From Typhlomys cinereus (taxonomy: Eukaryota; Chordata; Mammalia; Rodentia; Platacanthomyidae): DNA of 64,000 bases. The stretch covers positions 558,001-622,000 of the forward strand of contig JALPQD010000304.1 in the NCBI GenBank assembly GCA_023101885.1. Reading direction: 5' to 3'. Below the pieces are notes generated by a model. That model searched no databases and was not told the origin of the DNA. It was given only the letters and a program-made list of their open reading frames with translations. The translations under genes and the position numbers were made by a program. How positions within the stretch are numbered: position 1 is the stretch's first letter; each line of letters begins with the position of its first letter. Below, piece by piece: positions 21,545-31,503 of the stretch.

Positions 21545-21639
21545 ATCTCATAGGATGGTTGGAATGTAAAGACCAGGCCGCGGGTGTAATTTGTATTCCC
21601 TCTCCACACCACAATCTAATTCCCTTGATGTCATTGCAG
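21545..21639 (+). pseudogene. DACT1: Out-of-frame remnant of the long-form extension of DACT1 exon 4
   Basis: The sequence after the AG at 21543-21544 reads [14 protein letters not shown] from the split codon. This corresponds to the extra segment present only in the longer human DACT1 isoform (an upstream acceptor for exon 4). Compared with my recollection of the human protein, five codons are missing after the LECK segment, and one more base is missing before the TCCCTCTCC that encodes SLSTPQ. The extension is 95 nt, not a multiple of three, and using it leads to a TGA at 21640-21642. [14 protein letters not shown] is still readable in the other frame. The segment therefore looks like decayed coding sequence, now effectively intronic. 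Confidence 0.75.
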
Positions 21640-23387
21640 ATGTGAATCCGAAGTACCAGTGTGACTTGGTGTCTAAAAACGGGAATGACGTGTATCGCTA
21701 TCCCAGTCCACTGCATGCCGTGGCTGTGCAGAGCCCGATGTTCCTCCTCTGTCTGACGGGCAGCCCTCTGCGGGAAGAGGAGAGGCTGGGGAGCCATGCG
21801 GGTGACATTTGCGTCGGATCTGAACTGGATACCACCAGAACAGACGGTTCCTTACCATCTCCAAACAGTCTGTGGTCCGCCTCCCACCCTTCATCCAGCA
21901 AGAAGATGGATGGCTACATTCTTAGTCTGGTGCAGAAAAAAACACATCCTATAAGGACCAACAAACCCAGAACCAGTGTAAACGCGGACCCCATAAAAGG
22001 GCTTTTGAGGAACGCAAGCGTGTGTGTCCGGGCTCCTCTTGGCATCCCACAGGGCCCGGGGATGAACCTTAAGAACTCCAAGCAGGTGTGCCTGCCTTCT
22101 GCGGCAGTGCCCTCTTTGGACAGCGGGCCCTTCTCCCCGCTGAAACAGCGGGCAAAGGATTCAAAGGCCGAGCTGGAAAGCAAGAGGTTGGCTGCGCCCG
22201 AAGGCTGCTCGGCAGGTGTGGCCGTGGAACCCCAAAGCAAGCAACTGCCCAAAGCCGCCAAGGCGGCCTCTCAAGAGCACGCTAGGGGACCCGCCGTCGG
22301 GTCCGGGGAGCCCCTCAAGGACAGCAGTCAGGTCTCCGGTGCCTCTCCGAAAGAGAGCCCGGGCAGAGGCCCTGTGCCCTCTGCAGAGGGCAAAGCCATG
22401 CAGCCTATGAAGAAGGCGGTGCCCAAGAGCGGCCCGCAGGCCGCGCCCTTGCCGTCCCCGGCCTTCGCCTTGGAGGACCGGCCGGCCCTGGACTTCAAGA
22501 GCGAGGGCTCGTCGTCGCAAAGCCTGGAGGACGGGCACCTGGTGAAGGCGCAGTTCATCCCGGGGCAGCAGCAGCCCGGCGCCCGGCCGCACCGCGCGCA
22601 CCGCAGCGCCCCCCGGAGCTCGGCCCTGAGGCCCCGCGGCCAGGCCCCGCCGGCGGCCGAGCACGCGCTGCCCACGGTCAGGGAGAAAGCCCGCGCGGGC
22701 ACCAAGAAGTGCCGCTTCCCCGACGACCTGGATACAAACAAGCGACTCAAGAAGGCCCCGTCCAAGGCGCGGCGCGGCGCGGCCGGGCCCGCCGACGGGG
22801 GGCTTGCGGGCCGGGCCGTGGGCGCGGGCGGCCACCGCGCGGGCAGCCGGCACCACGGGCGCGACGCGGTGGTGGCCAAGCCCAGGCACAAGCGCACGGA
22901 CTACCGGCGCTGGAAGGCGGCGGCCGAGGTCTCTTACGAGGAGGCGCTGCGCAGGGCCCGGCGCGCGCGGCGCGAGCCCGTGGGCGCGTTCCCCGTGCCC
23001 GTGGCGCTGCCCTACGCCAGCCCGTACGCCTACGCGGCCAGCGACTCCGAGTACTCGGCCGAGTGCGAGTCGCTCTTCCACTCCACCGTGGTGGACACGA
23101 GCGAGGACGAGCAGAGCAATTACACCACCAACTGCTTCGGGGACAGCGAGTCCAGCGTGAGCGAGGGCGAGTTCGTGGGCGAGAGCACCACCACCAGCGA
23201 CTCGGAGGAGAGCGGGGCCCTGATCTGGTCCCAGTTCGTGCAGACCCTGCCCATCCAAGCGGTCACGGCCCCCGAGCTCCACAGTCACCCCACGAAAACC
23301 TTTGTGAAGATCAAGGCGTCGCATAACCTCAAGAAGAAAATCCTCCGCTTCCGCTCCGGCTCTTTGAAACTGATGACCACCGTTTGA
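21640..23387 (+). CDS. DACT1: DACT1 coding exon 4 (residues 211-792)
   Basis: The large last exon encodes most of Dapper 1. It starts after CATTGCAG with [20 protein letters not shown] and continues through the conserved block [37 protein letters not shown] and [14 protein letters not shown] (about residues 230-360). A variable Pro/Ala/Ser-rich middle follows. Next come basic clusters with NLS-like [19 protein letters not shown] (about residue 566) and [11 protein letters not shown] (about 627), then an acidic Ser-rich block (about 678-736). The C-terminus [13 protein letters not shown] ends in a class I PDZ ligand that binds the Dishevelled PDZ domain. The stop is TGA at 23385-23387. In the literature DACT1 modulates canonical and planar-polarity Wnt signalling through Dvl, Vangl2 and related partners, in cytoplasm and nucleus. 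The total of 792 residues is between my recollection of mouse (778) and human (836/799). The segment about 22400-23050 is unusually GC-rich and Arg/Ala-rich compared with human. Confidence 0.96.
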
Positions 23388-24705
23388 ATCCCAGCAATCC
23401 TGTAGCAAGCGTCTCTCCCCCTTCCCCTAGGTCCGGAAAAAACCGGGAAAGATAGTGTCTTACCTCTTTGTAATATTTTCGTGGGGTGCTTTGCTTTTCT
23501 TAAGATAAAACCAAGATAAATTATGTGTCACCTTGTACGGACACTAGTGCCTTTGATAGAGGGTAAAGGATGTGTCGCTAGTTAGAAGTGACGATTGAGG
23601 TTTAATGGTGGTGTAGTGGATGAATCTTGTGATTATTGACCGACTTTTAGGTTTTATTTTTTGAGCATCTGGCAGAGTGTAGGTTTTGTCAAGTCGTACT
23701 GCGATGAGACCTTCTGATCCCTAGGTCTGTTGGGTGGAATGTCCATTTGCTCCTTGATTCGTGAGTGCTGTATTTCTGAAAGGGCTTTCCCATTGCAGGG
23801 CATTATGTACAATCAATTGTGTGAAGTAGGTACAAGAAGTCATTGTTTTCTGTAATTTTTTGAATTAATTGTTTTCTGTAATTTTTTGAATTAATAGAGC
23901 CTCTCCACTTCTCAGATTTCCTGCCCTGTTTTCTGCTAAAAAATGTTCTGTTTCCTGGACTCAGAAATGGAAACCAGACAGTAAATCCAAAGGTGGCAGC
24001 CTCGACAGAGAGTAACACCCTTAAAGGATTCCCAAAAACTTTTACCACACTTAGTGCCTGCTTGGGTTACAGTCACCCCTTCTTGGGCAGATCCAGCAGT
24101 TCCTGATGCCTTTCTCTCCATTCCTGACTTGTAGTCAATACAGCTGTGTGTCCCTCAGAGGACTTGCCTTTGGAATAAACTCCTGGTCATCTGGTGCAGA
24201 AAAATTCACCCTTAACGGGAGCGACTGCAAACCCAGAACTGCTCGCTGAGCACTGTGCTCTTAAACATTGGCTAAACATTAATGCCAATTGGACCACTGA
24301 CCTATCTGGAAGGGCTTTTTTCTTTTTCCCAAAAAGGTCTTTTGATAAACAGTATTGTGTAAAATTGCTTTTAAAGAATACCAATATATGCATGTTTTGT
24401 GCATGAATAGTAGTTGTTTTGATATTCTTGTTGAATTACTGTATCATATAAATGGTATGCATTTTTATATATATCATCGTGTAAATTTAATATAACACAT
24501 TATATGCTGTAGTAAACGATTTGTTTTACTGCTGTTAAGTTTGTTATTTGGGTATAAAAACAGATGTTTACACCTATAAATCTTGTGCTGGTTATTGGTG
24601 TTATTTTTGAGGTTTATATTAGACCTAGTATTCTTATTTGCGATAATTGAAGCAGGTTTTAATATACTCAGAATGAATAATGAATAAATCTGGAAAAGCA
24701 AACCA
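23388..24705 (+). other. DACT1: DACT1 3' UTR and probable polyadenylation site
   Basis: After the stop codon the sequence turns AT-rich and stays free of interspersed repeats until about 24760, as expected for a conserved 3' UTR. AATAAA occurs at 24174-24179 and, in the context TGAATAAATCTGG, at 24683-24688. The second is the preferred cleavage signal because repeat-derived DNA starts soon after it. A perfect 26-bp tandem duplication lies at 23842-23893. Two alternative 3' ends are possible. Confidence 0.65.
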
Positions 24706-24764
24706 GTTCTTTAGAATGGAAGGTACTTTAAAAACGACGTGAATCTTCTTGATGTCTTTTTTTT

Positions 24765-24912
24765 TCCCCTCTTTTTTTTTCTCTATCTGAGACTGGGTTT
24801 CACGCTGTAGCCCAGGTTAACCGGAATTCACCATGTAGCCCAGGCTGGCCTGAAATTTTCAGCAGTTACCTGAGTGCTGGGATTACAGTCATATAACATC
24901 ATGCCAGGCTTT
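24765..24912 (-). mobile_element. B1 SINE, reverse orientation
   Basis: The stretch contains GAGACTGGGTTTCACGCTGT, GTAGCCCAGGCTGGCC and GAGTGCTGGGATTACAG, the antisense B1 phrases, preceded by T-rich sequence (the former A tail). The AGCCCAGG phrase occurs twice, so an internal duplication or a dimer is possible. It lies just past the DACT1 poly(A) signal. Confidence 0.75.
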
Positions 24913-25630
24913 ACATACCTTTCAAAAAATGATTCTTAGAAGAATTCACCCCGTTAGTATAATTTTTTTAGACATACTGAAAAAAGTTGAGAGCATAGTA
25001 TGTTAAATACCTAGTCACCACTTAAGTTCAGGAAGTTTTGCTGTAACTATGCTTCTGTAGGTCATGACTGGCAGTCCTCTCTCCACCATACTGCTAAGCT
25101 ATTTTAAGAACAATATTTTCTCTCTAAACAGGCATGAATTTCCCAAGAGCAAACACAATATCATGATCTCATAAGGAAAATGGCAGGAACTCATCAAATG
25201 TTTCAATTGAATTTCCTGATTGTTTTTCCCAAAAAGTTCATTTTTGAGATTTTTAATCAGATTGCATCATCACCTTGGTTGGCTTTGAAAACGCTATAAC
25301 TCAGGCTGGTCATGAACTCACAATCTCCCTGCTTCTGTGTCCTTAGTGGTTTGCTCACAGATGTATACTACCTCACCTGAACTGTATGTAAATAACAGTT
25401 TACAAGACTGTAACAGTTTCCTGTCCTCTTCCACTCCCAACTGGTTCAGCTAATGGCTTGCATTGCAGTTGGCTGTAGGTTCCTAATCTTGTAGTTAGAA
25501 TGATCTCCCATGTTGAAAAAAAAAATGCATTAACCTTTTGAAGACTAGAAACATTTCTTTAAAGACAGCCCACTTTCTAAATTTAGCTGTTTCTTCATAT
25601 TGTATCTTTTTTCCTTGTATATGTGTTTGC
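24913..25630. other. Unique sequence downstream of DACT1
   Basis: No gene or RNA is recognised. A weak B1-like stretch (about 25280-25370, GGCTGGTCATGAACTCACAA) is present. Confidence 0.35.
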
Positions 25631-25860
25631 TTGGTGTCTGGGTACACATATATATATAGAGGTCAAGGTGATAATGAGAATCATTCTCAATTGCTCTTCC
25701 ACCTTATTCTTTCCAATAAGGGTCTCAAATCAAACCCAGAGCTCTCCATTGGAGCTAGTCTGCGTACATGTCTTGATGCAGTGCCTTCTGGGCTTGGAAT
25801 TACAGGTAGTCTGTGTGGTAAGTCCTTGAATTGCTGATCCATCTCCCCAGCTCTTACGTT
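25631..25860 (-). mobile_element. Diverged B4-type composite SINE, reverse
   Basis: CATTCTCAATTGCTCTTCCA, CAAATCAAACCCAGAGCTC and GAATTACAGGTAG, closing with CTGATCCATCTCCCCAGC, follow the antisense order of the ID/B1-composite (B4-type) SINE. Divergence is high. Confidence 0.5.
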
Positions 25861-26274
25861 GTATTTATCTAGTAACTCCATTTCCTGTGTCAAAGTGAGA
25901 CTTGGATTTAGGTTAAATCAAATCTTGACAAGACTTGACTAGAGTGCTGTGTACTTTTATTTTATATTAAGCGAGGTGTCCCAATGTTACTGAATTTAAA
26001 ACTAGGGTTAGGTTAAGTTGGTGGACATAGATGTCTCCATTATAAAGTATGTTTTCTCCACAAATGGTTAGTACGTGAAAGTGATTCTTTGGTATTGTGT
26101 GGATATATTATCCCTCAAATTCTACTTAAGGGCTTTCGTTTACATTGTTGATCCTTGCTGTTTTAAGAATAGGAAATGGGATGGTTGTTTTCTAAACATT
26201 TCTCTACTGCTGTATTCACTGACATTCTAGAAAAAAGCTTTCTTTATTTTTCTGCCTTTCTCTTTAAATATCAC

Positions 26275-26590
26275 CATGAGCCCATTTTTTTTGGGGGGGG
26301 TGAGGTTCATGTGCATATGTTTGCATGTTTTTGTTGTGCGTGGGTGCTTATGCATTTGGGGCATTAGCCCAAAGCTGATGTTGGGGATATCTTTTTCTTT
26401 TTTGAGACAGGGTCTCTAATCAAACACAGAGCTCTCTGATAAGGCTGGTTTTAGGGATTCTAGTCTTCTTTCAAGGCTGGAATTAGGGTCCATGCCCATC
26501 TGGTATTTCACTTGGGATCTGGGGATCTGAACTCTGATCCTTTTATTTGTGTGGCAAGTGAATTAACTGCTGAGCCCCCCCTCCAGTCTG
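26275..26590 (-). mobile_element. B4-type composite SINE, reverse
   Basis: A B1-like part (TTTTGAGACAGGGTCTCTAA) is followed by CTGGGGATCTGAACTCTGAT, TTTGTGTGGCAAGTGAATTA and CTGCTGAGCCCCCCCTCCAG, which is the tRNA-type head in antisense. This is the usual B1-plus-tRNA composite order. Confidence 0.65.
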
Positions 26591-26864
26591 GTGCATGAAT
26601 TTTTATTTTATATTAAAATCACTTAATCCTTTTAATGCTTTACATGTCCCAAATTTTGGCCAACAGACAAATTTTGTTAAGAGGAAACTGAAATCTGCTC
26701 AGCATCACAATTTAGCTAGGCATTAGGACACATATGCAATTAACAGTAAGTTTTCAAATGTTCGAGTTCACATACTAATTTTAACACAACAAAAATTCCT
26801 TAGCTATCCATATATTAAATACTGCCCTGGATGTATCTTTTTTTCTTTACATATATAACTTTTT

Positions 26865-27139
26865 TAAAAAAATTATCTTGTGTGTGTGTGTATGGGTATC
26901 AGAGGGCACTGTGTGTCCCTGTGGAGAACCAAAGGTGACTTCGGAGTCATCCTGGATTGCTTCTACTTTTTGCTTTGCTCTGGGATTTACCAGGCTCTGG
27001 TCACTAGCACCGGAAGTGCAGCCTGCTGCCACTAATTCTGCCTGGTGTTTTTTTTTTTTTTATGTGAGACCTGGGATCCCAGCTCTGGACCTTCTGCTTT
27101 TGAGACAGAGTCTTAACCCCTGAACCATCTCTCCAGCCC
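26865..27139 (-). mobile_element. B2-superfamily SINE, reverse
   Basis: The family body is well kept: CAGAGGGCACTGTGTGTCCC, CTTCGGAGTCATCCTGGATT, GACCTTCTGCTTTTGAGACA, CCCTGAACCATCTCTCCAGC. An internal T-run lies at 27050-27062. Confidence 0.9.
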
Positions 27140-27254
27140 CATATATACCTTTTATTTCTAGCACAGCCTTCAACTTTGCAACATAACACGTCACTTCTCT
27201 ATGACTTATAAAAATTAGAATCTCTTAGCAAGACATCTCTCATAATACCTTTTT

Positions 27255-27568
27255 TAAAAATATATTTTTTTATTTATTTACTCTGTGTGTGTGGGTGTGT
27301 GTGTGTATGTGGCAGAAGGCAGAAGGCACTGTGTCTTGTCTGTGAAGAACTAAGGTGACTTCAGGAATCATCCTAGATTGTTTCTACCTTCTTGCTTCAC
27401 TCTGGGATTCCCCAAGCTCTGCCCACCAGAGCAGGAAGTGCAGGCTGGAAGCTGGCACGCCCCTGCTATTTCCACCTGGCATTTTTATGTTAGGACTTAG
27501 GATCTGAACTCAGGACATTCTGCTTTTGAGGCAGGGTCTTAACCCTTGAGTCAAATCTCCAGCCCCCA
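27255..27568 (-). mobile_element. B2-superfamily SINE, reverse
   Basis: It carries the same body as its neighbour at 26865 with a GT-rich tail (27280-27310), and is slightly longer because of a local repeat (GGCAGAAGGCAGAAGGCAC). It closes with GAGTCAAATCTCCAGCCCC. Confidence 0.88.
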
Positions 27569-28230
27569 CTATACCTTTTTACAATTATTTCTTAGGCTAG
27601 CATATAGTTCTGAGTTTCATGTAGAGTTTGTTGTCTTTTACCATTTATGTGTTCTTATATGTAATTAACAGCTGTACTTTGACTAGAATGTCTTTGTTTG
27701 GTTACCTGACTAAGCCAATCACAAAGGGGGGGCATGATCTCGCCGTTGCTGTGACTAGAATTGATTATGTAAGGCCACTGAGACCTGCAGAGAGGCCTTG
27801 AATCATTGCAGATTCTATTTATTCTTGGAAGGGATGCTTTTCTGCAAACCTGCTTAGTAATTAGATTTTAGGTGACAAACACCAAGCCAAGAGAAGTGTG
27901 AAGAACAGGATTTTTGAGAACCTGGATCTGTCCTCCTAGTCCACTGTTGACCCCCAGGAAGTCAGCAGTCGTTCTGCACTCAGAAAGTAGTAGGTTGTCC
28001 ATAATTTTCAATGGCAGAAAAGTTGCTGTTGTTTTGAACAAAAGATCTCTTTAGATTGTTTCCTTTTTAAAAGTTATAAAACCTTTGTAAAAAAAATACT
28101 CTCCACATAATACACAAATTTAAAAAACTTCAGTCTTCAGTCTTCTCCAAATCCTACTGTTTAGTCACTTAGTATATGCGTTTCCATATTGCTACATACA
28201 CATCTGAATGTATCACCTTCATAGACTTTT
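27569..28230. other. Unique intergenic sequence
   Basis: No gene, RNA or repeat recognised. Confidence 0.35.
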
Positions 28231-28246
28231 TTTAAAATGAAGAAAG

Positions 28247-28502
28247 GATGGGCTGGAGAAATGGCTCAGGCATTAAGACTCTGCCTTGAAAATAGAAGGT
28301 CCTGAGTTCGAATCCCAGCCAGTTCCCATGTAAAAATGCCAGGTGGAAAAGACTGAGGCCTGCACTTCCAGTCTGGTGGGCAGAGCCTGGGAAATCCCAG
28401 AGCAAAGCAAAAAGGAAGTAGAAGCAATTCAGGATGATTCCCAAAGTCACCCTTGATCCTCCACAGGGACCTCTTTCTCTCTCTCTCTCTCAATAAATAA
28501 AG
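28247..28502 (+). mobile_element. B2-superfamily SINE, + orientation, best-preserved copy
   Basis: It is flanked by a perfect 16-bp duplication TTTAAAATGAAGAAAG (28231-28246 and 28503-28518). The head has tRNA-type pol III boxes (ATGGCTCAGGCATTAAG near 28261; B box GAGTTCGAATCC at 28304-28315). The unique body follows, then a CT run and AATAAA (28492-28497). An AATAAA-bearing tail is typical of the T+ SINE class (B2-like). The perfect duplication indicates a recent insertion. I use it as the type copy for this family. Confidence 0.93.
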
Positions 28503-28689
28503 TTTAAAATGAAGAAAGACCCAAGTTGTATGTATTAGTTTATGACTTGCACATTTCCTTTTATGGGACCTGTATGGCATGTCTCATTCTCAAATCTTTT
28601 GAATTCCAAGTATTTTTTTCACTGGGGAAGAATGCATCCGGTTTTATGGATATTTGGGTTTGCCATGCTTAGAAAAAATTTAATACTTA

Positions 28690-29005
28690 GCCACAAAGTG
28701 TTACACTTTGTTTTGTGTGTATATGGTATGTGTGTTTATGTGGTGTGTGCATGTTGATGTGGTCAGGCATCTTCTCAATGCTTTAACTTATTTTTTTTTG
28801 AGATGTTCTCTCACTGAAAATGAAACTTACTGGTTGGGTAGACTGGCGGCCAGTGAATACCCGGGAATCCTTCTGTGTCTGCCTCCCTAATGCTAGGAGT
28901 TCAAGTGCTGGCTGCTGCGCCTGTTTTTCACACGGGGATCCAAACTCAGGTCCTTAGATTTGCACCATAAGCACTTACTGACTGAAGCATGTCCCTTAAG
29001 CCCCC
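28690..29005 (-). mobile_element. B4-type composite SINE, reverse
   Basis: GAGATGTTCTCTCACTGAAA, GACTGGCGGCCAGTGAATAC and CACGGGGATCCAAACTCAGG, then GCACCATAAGCACTTACTGA and AGCCCC, follow the antisense B4 (ID plus B1) order. A TG-rich tail precedes at 28710-28755. Confidence 0.7.
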
Positions 29006-29630
29006 ACATGTTACCCATTTACATACATATTATGCTTTTAATTTTTCCATGAATTTTGCTGTTTTATATTGTGAGCTTACTTTCAGCTATCAGAAGCATT
29101 CTGTGAGACCTGATTAAAGTTAAACCTTTTGCCACAGGGATTTTTTTTTTTTTTTCCGATAAGGGCTATTTCCAGGCTGGATCACTTTTTAAGTTAATTT
29201 ATCTATTTGGGGTTCTCTACCTACAAAAAGTAAATTCTAATCCTAAATCCATAGGAAGCCAGGCTGTGGTAACATGTTCTCAGGGGATATCTTTCCCAAG
29301 CAAGCCTCCTATTTATTCTTTTTTATTCTTGGTGCAGTAAGTGAATCCTCTAAGTGTATCGCCTTGCTTTGATCTCAGGAATGTAGGGCTGGAGGCTCTT
29401 TCCTCTGGGACCAGTCCCTAGTTCCTGAGTGACTATAAAAGCCAAAGTCCTTTGTTTGTGAGACCCCTTCTCTCAAGGGTACCCCAAACTACACACTTAA
29501 GAGAATGTGGGTTAATAGCTTACTCATGATTTCTAAATGTCTTGTAATAACAATACTTTTTTTTCCCACTAGAAATAGGAACTATAGAGTTAACTATTGC
29601 CTTTTTCAATAATTTGCATCTTTCTTTTTT
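29006..29630. other. Unique intergenic sequence
   Basis: Contains a T-run (29142-29156). No gene or RNA recognised. Confidence 0.35.
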
Positions 29631-29712
29631 TTTTTTAGTACAGGATCTCATTATGCAGTCCAGGCAAGCCTTGAACCTGTGATCTTCCCACCTTGGTCTC
29701 TGGCAGAGCTTG
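29631..29712 (-). mobile_element. B1 fragment, reverse
   Basis: TTTAGTACAGGATCTCATTA, GCAGTCCAGGCAAGCCTTGA and ACCTGTGATCTTCC form a short, diverged antisense B1 with a T-run before it. Confidence 0.55.
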
Positions 29713-30576
29713 GATTTTAAACTCATGCCTGAGGCCAGACCCACAAGGGTCTTCACTTCTGGGTTTTTATCAGAGGTATATGTTTAACTTTTTCAGAAAC
29801 CGTACAAATGTTTTCCAAACCCTACCATTTTACAATCCAGAAGCAGCGCATGAAAGTTTCAGTCGCTTTACATCCTTGTCAGAACTTGGCAGGCCCCGTC
29901 ATTTTAATTTTAGCTAATCCAGTGAATGTGTACTGGTATTTCATCAAGATTTTAATTTGCATTTCCCTGATGAGCAATAATGTTGAGGGTCTTTTCATGT
30001 GCTTATTGGCCATCTGTACATCTTTTTTATTGAAGTGTCTGTTCAAATATTTTGTCCATTTAAACAGTCAAGTTGTCTGGCTTCTTAAGTTGTAAGCGCT
30101 TTCTATAAATTCTCTGTGGAAGTCCTTTGATACATGCTGTGAATATTTTTCCCAGTCTGTGGCTTGCCTTTTATTCTTCCCCCACCTCTTCCCTATAATG
30201 CTGGAGATCAAACTCAATGCTATACATATGTTCTACCACCGATCTCCAACCCTATTCTGCCTTCTAGTTTTGTAAAACTGTCTTAAGACCAACGTTTGAA
30301 ATTTTGATGATGTCTAGTTTTCTGCTTTTCCTGTCATTGTGCATGATTTTGGAGTCCCATCTAGGAAACCTTTGTCTAATCCAGTCTTGTGAAGATTTCT
30401 TCCTGTGCTTTCTTGCAGATTTTATAGTTCCAGTGGACACAGAGGTCAGTGGTCAGTTTTGCCAATTTGCCTTCTTCTACCTGCACCACCACAAAGTTAA
30501 ATTTGCCGCTTCTGGATTTCATTCTGTCTACACGTCTTCCTTTTCACCTAAATTATATTGATTTCAGTAGCTTTGT

Positions 30577-30683
30577 TTTTTTTTTTCCACAGTTCATGCT
30601 GATTTATTGATAGACATGGTAGAGCTAAAAATATGGAATACTTCATGAATTTGCATGCCATTCTTGCGTAGGGAACATGCTAA

Positions 30684-30718
<35 letters not shown>

Positions 30719-30730
30719 TGAAGCAAGCAC
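30577..30730 (-). mobile_element. Chimeric retrocopy: U6 snRNA joined to an mRNA-like 3' end
   Basis: The insert is bounded by an 18-bp direct repeat TGATTTCAGTAGCTTTGT (30559-30576 and 30731-30748). On the minus strand it begins with U6 (30730 down to 30627), continues with a 40-nt foreign segment (30626-30587) holding AATAAA (complement of 30603-30608), and ends in a poly(A) run (30586 downward). The layout fits L1 reverse transcriptase switching from a polyadenylated RNA to U6 during insertion. The source of the 40-nt piece is not recognised. Confidence 0.85.
30627..30730 (-). pseudogene. U6 snRNA retropseudogene (5' portion of the chimera)
   Basis: Read on the minus strand it opens GTGCTTGCTTCAGCAGCACA, then TATACTAAAATTGGAACGAT, and ends TTCCATATTTTT, i.e. 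essentially full-length U6. About ten substitutions and a small deletion near the AGAGAAGATTAGC segment mark it as a pseudogene. No U6 promoter (proximal element and TATA at fixed spacing) lies upstream. Confidence 0.92.
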
Positions 30731-30999
30731 TGATTTCAGTAGCTTTGTATTGTCTTGAAGTCAGCTCCTCCAACTTGGCTCTTTCCTTTCTTTCTTTTTC
30801 TTCCTTCTTAATCCCTTTGATTTTTCTAGATCTTTTATATTGTCATATAAGTTTTAAATGAGGTTGCCAATTTCTACTAAGTTGAGAAACCTGCTGAGCT
30901 TTTCATTAGCATCTCATGAATTACGGCTCATTTTAGGAATATGGCCATCTTAATAATAATGTTTACTTATTTGAAACAGTAGTATAGACCAAGTTGGCC

Positions 31000-31105
31000 T
31001 CTAACTAATTTCTGTAGTCCAGGCTGGCCTCAAACTTATGGCAATCTTTCTGTTTCAGCCTCACAAGTGTTGGGGTTACAGACATGCACCACTAACCCCT
31101 GCTTA
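31000..31105 (-). mobile_element. B1 SINE, reverse, diverged
   Basis: GTAGTCCAGGCTGGCCTCAA, AGTGTTGGGGTTACAGACAT and GCACCACTAACCCC are the antisense B1 phrases. Confidence 0.7.
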
Positions 31106-31219
31106 ATAATGAGGGTTTTTGTTGTTTCTCAAATATGTATGAGCCAGTACTTATTATGATCTACAGAGATGTGACAATGTAAAGTGTAAATCATTAAAAA
31201 GTATTTGCAACTATTTCAT

Positions 31220-31224
31220 AGCAA

Positions 31225-31269
<45 letters not shown>

Positions 31270-31503
31270 CAAAGGGCATTCAGTGTGTGCCTGTGAAAGC
31301 CCAAAAGTGACATCTGGATTCATCCAGGATTGTTCTACATTCTTATTGCTTTGCTCTGGGATTTCCCAGGTTCCACCTTCCAGCACTGGAATTGCAAGCT
31401 GCTGCCATATCTGTCTGGCATTTTTAAGTGGGAGCTAGAGAATTTAGGTCTTTTTATTTTTGAGGCAAAGACTTTAATCTCTGCTCCATCTCTCCCGTCC
31501 CTC
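31220..31503 (-). mobile_element. B2-superfamily SINE, reverse, with (GT)n tail
   Basis: The tail is (TG)n at 31227-31268. The body is diverged (GTGACATCTGGATTCATCCA, CTGGGATTTCCCAGGTTCC) and it ends CTGCTCCATCTCTCCCGTCC. It is an older copy than that at 28247. Confidence 0.85.

Larger units (their letters stand above)
18014..21639 (+). other. DACT1: DACT1 intron 3 (longest intron)
   Basis: A 3.6-kb intron from GTAAGA to CATTGCAG. It holds diverged ID-like pieces (18295-18460), an old MIR-like remnant (about 18680-18840), a solo class II-type LTR (18980-19418), a B1-like fragment (about 19940-20020) and an L1 3' end in reverse (about 20850-21215). An alternative upstream acceptor sits at 21543-21544, inside the 3' end of the intron as defined here. 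Confidence 0.85.
29760..30960 (-). mobile_element. Ancient L1 (L1M-type) ORF2 3' region and 3' end, reverse, with nested insertion
   Basis: The + strand carries the antisense L1 phrases TTAATTTGCATTTCCCTGAT, CATGTGCTTATTGGCCATCT, TCTGTTCAAATATTTTGTCC and CTAATCCAGTCTTGTGAAG. These are found in old mammalian L1 copies. The element is interrupted by the U6-containing retrocopy (30577-30730). A small ID-like piece (about 30190-30260, GGAGATCAAACTCAATGCT) also interrupts it. All frames are broken. Confidence 0.75.

Noticed and set aside
22161..23408. 415-codon open frame on the minus strand opposite DACT1 exon 4
   Set aside because: It lies fully opposite strongly conserved DACT1 coding DNA with GC-rich third positions, which suppresses stops in antisense. 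The product is low-complexity (Ala/Arg/Gly/Leu) and resembles no family.
30587..30730. A functional U6 gene
   Set aside because: Substitutions, a small deletion, the chimeric poly(A) tail and flanking duplications show a retrocopy, and there is no U6 promoter upstream.
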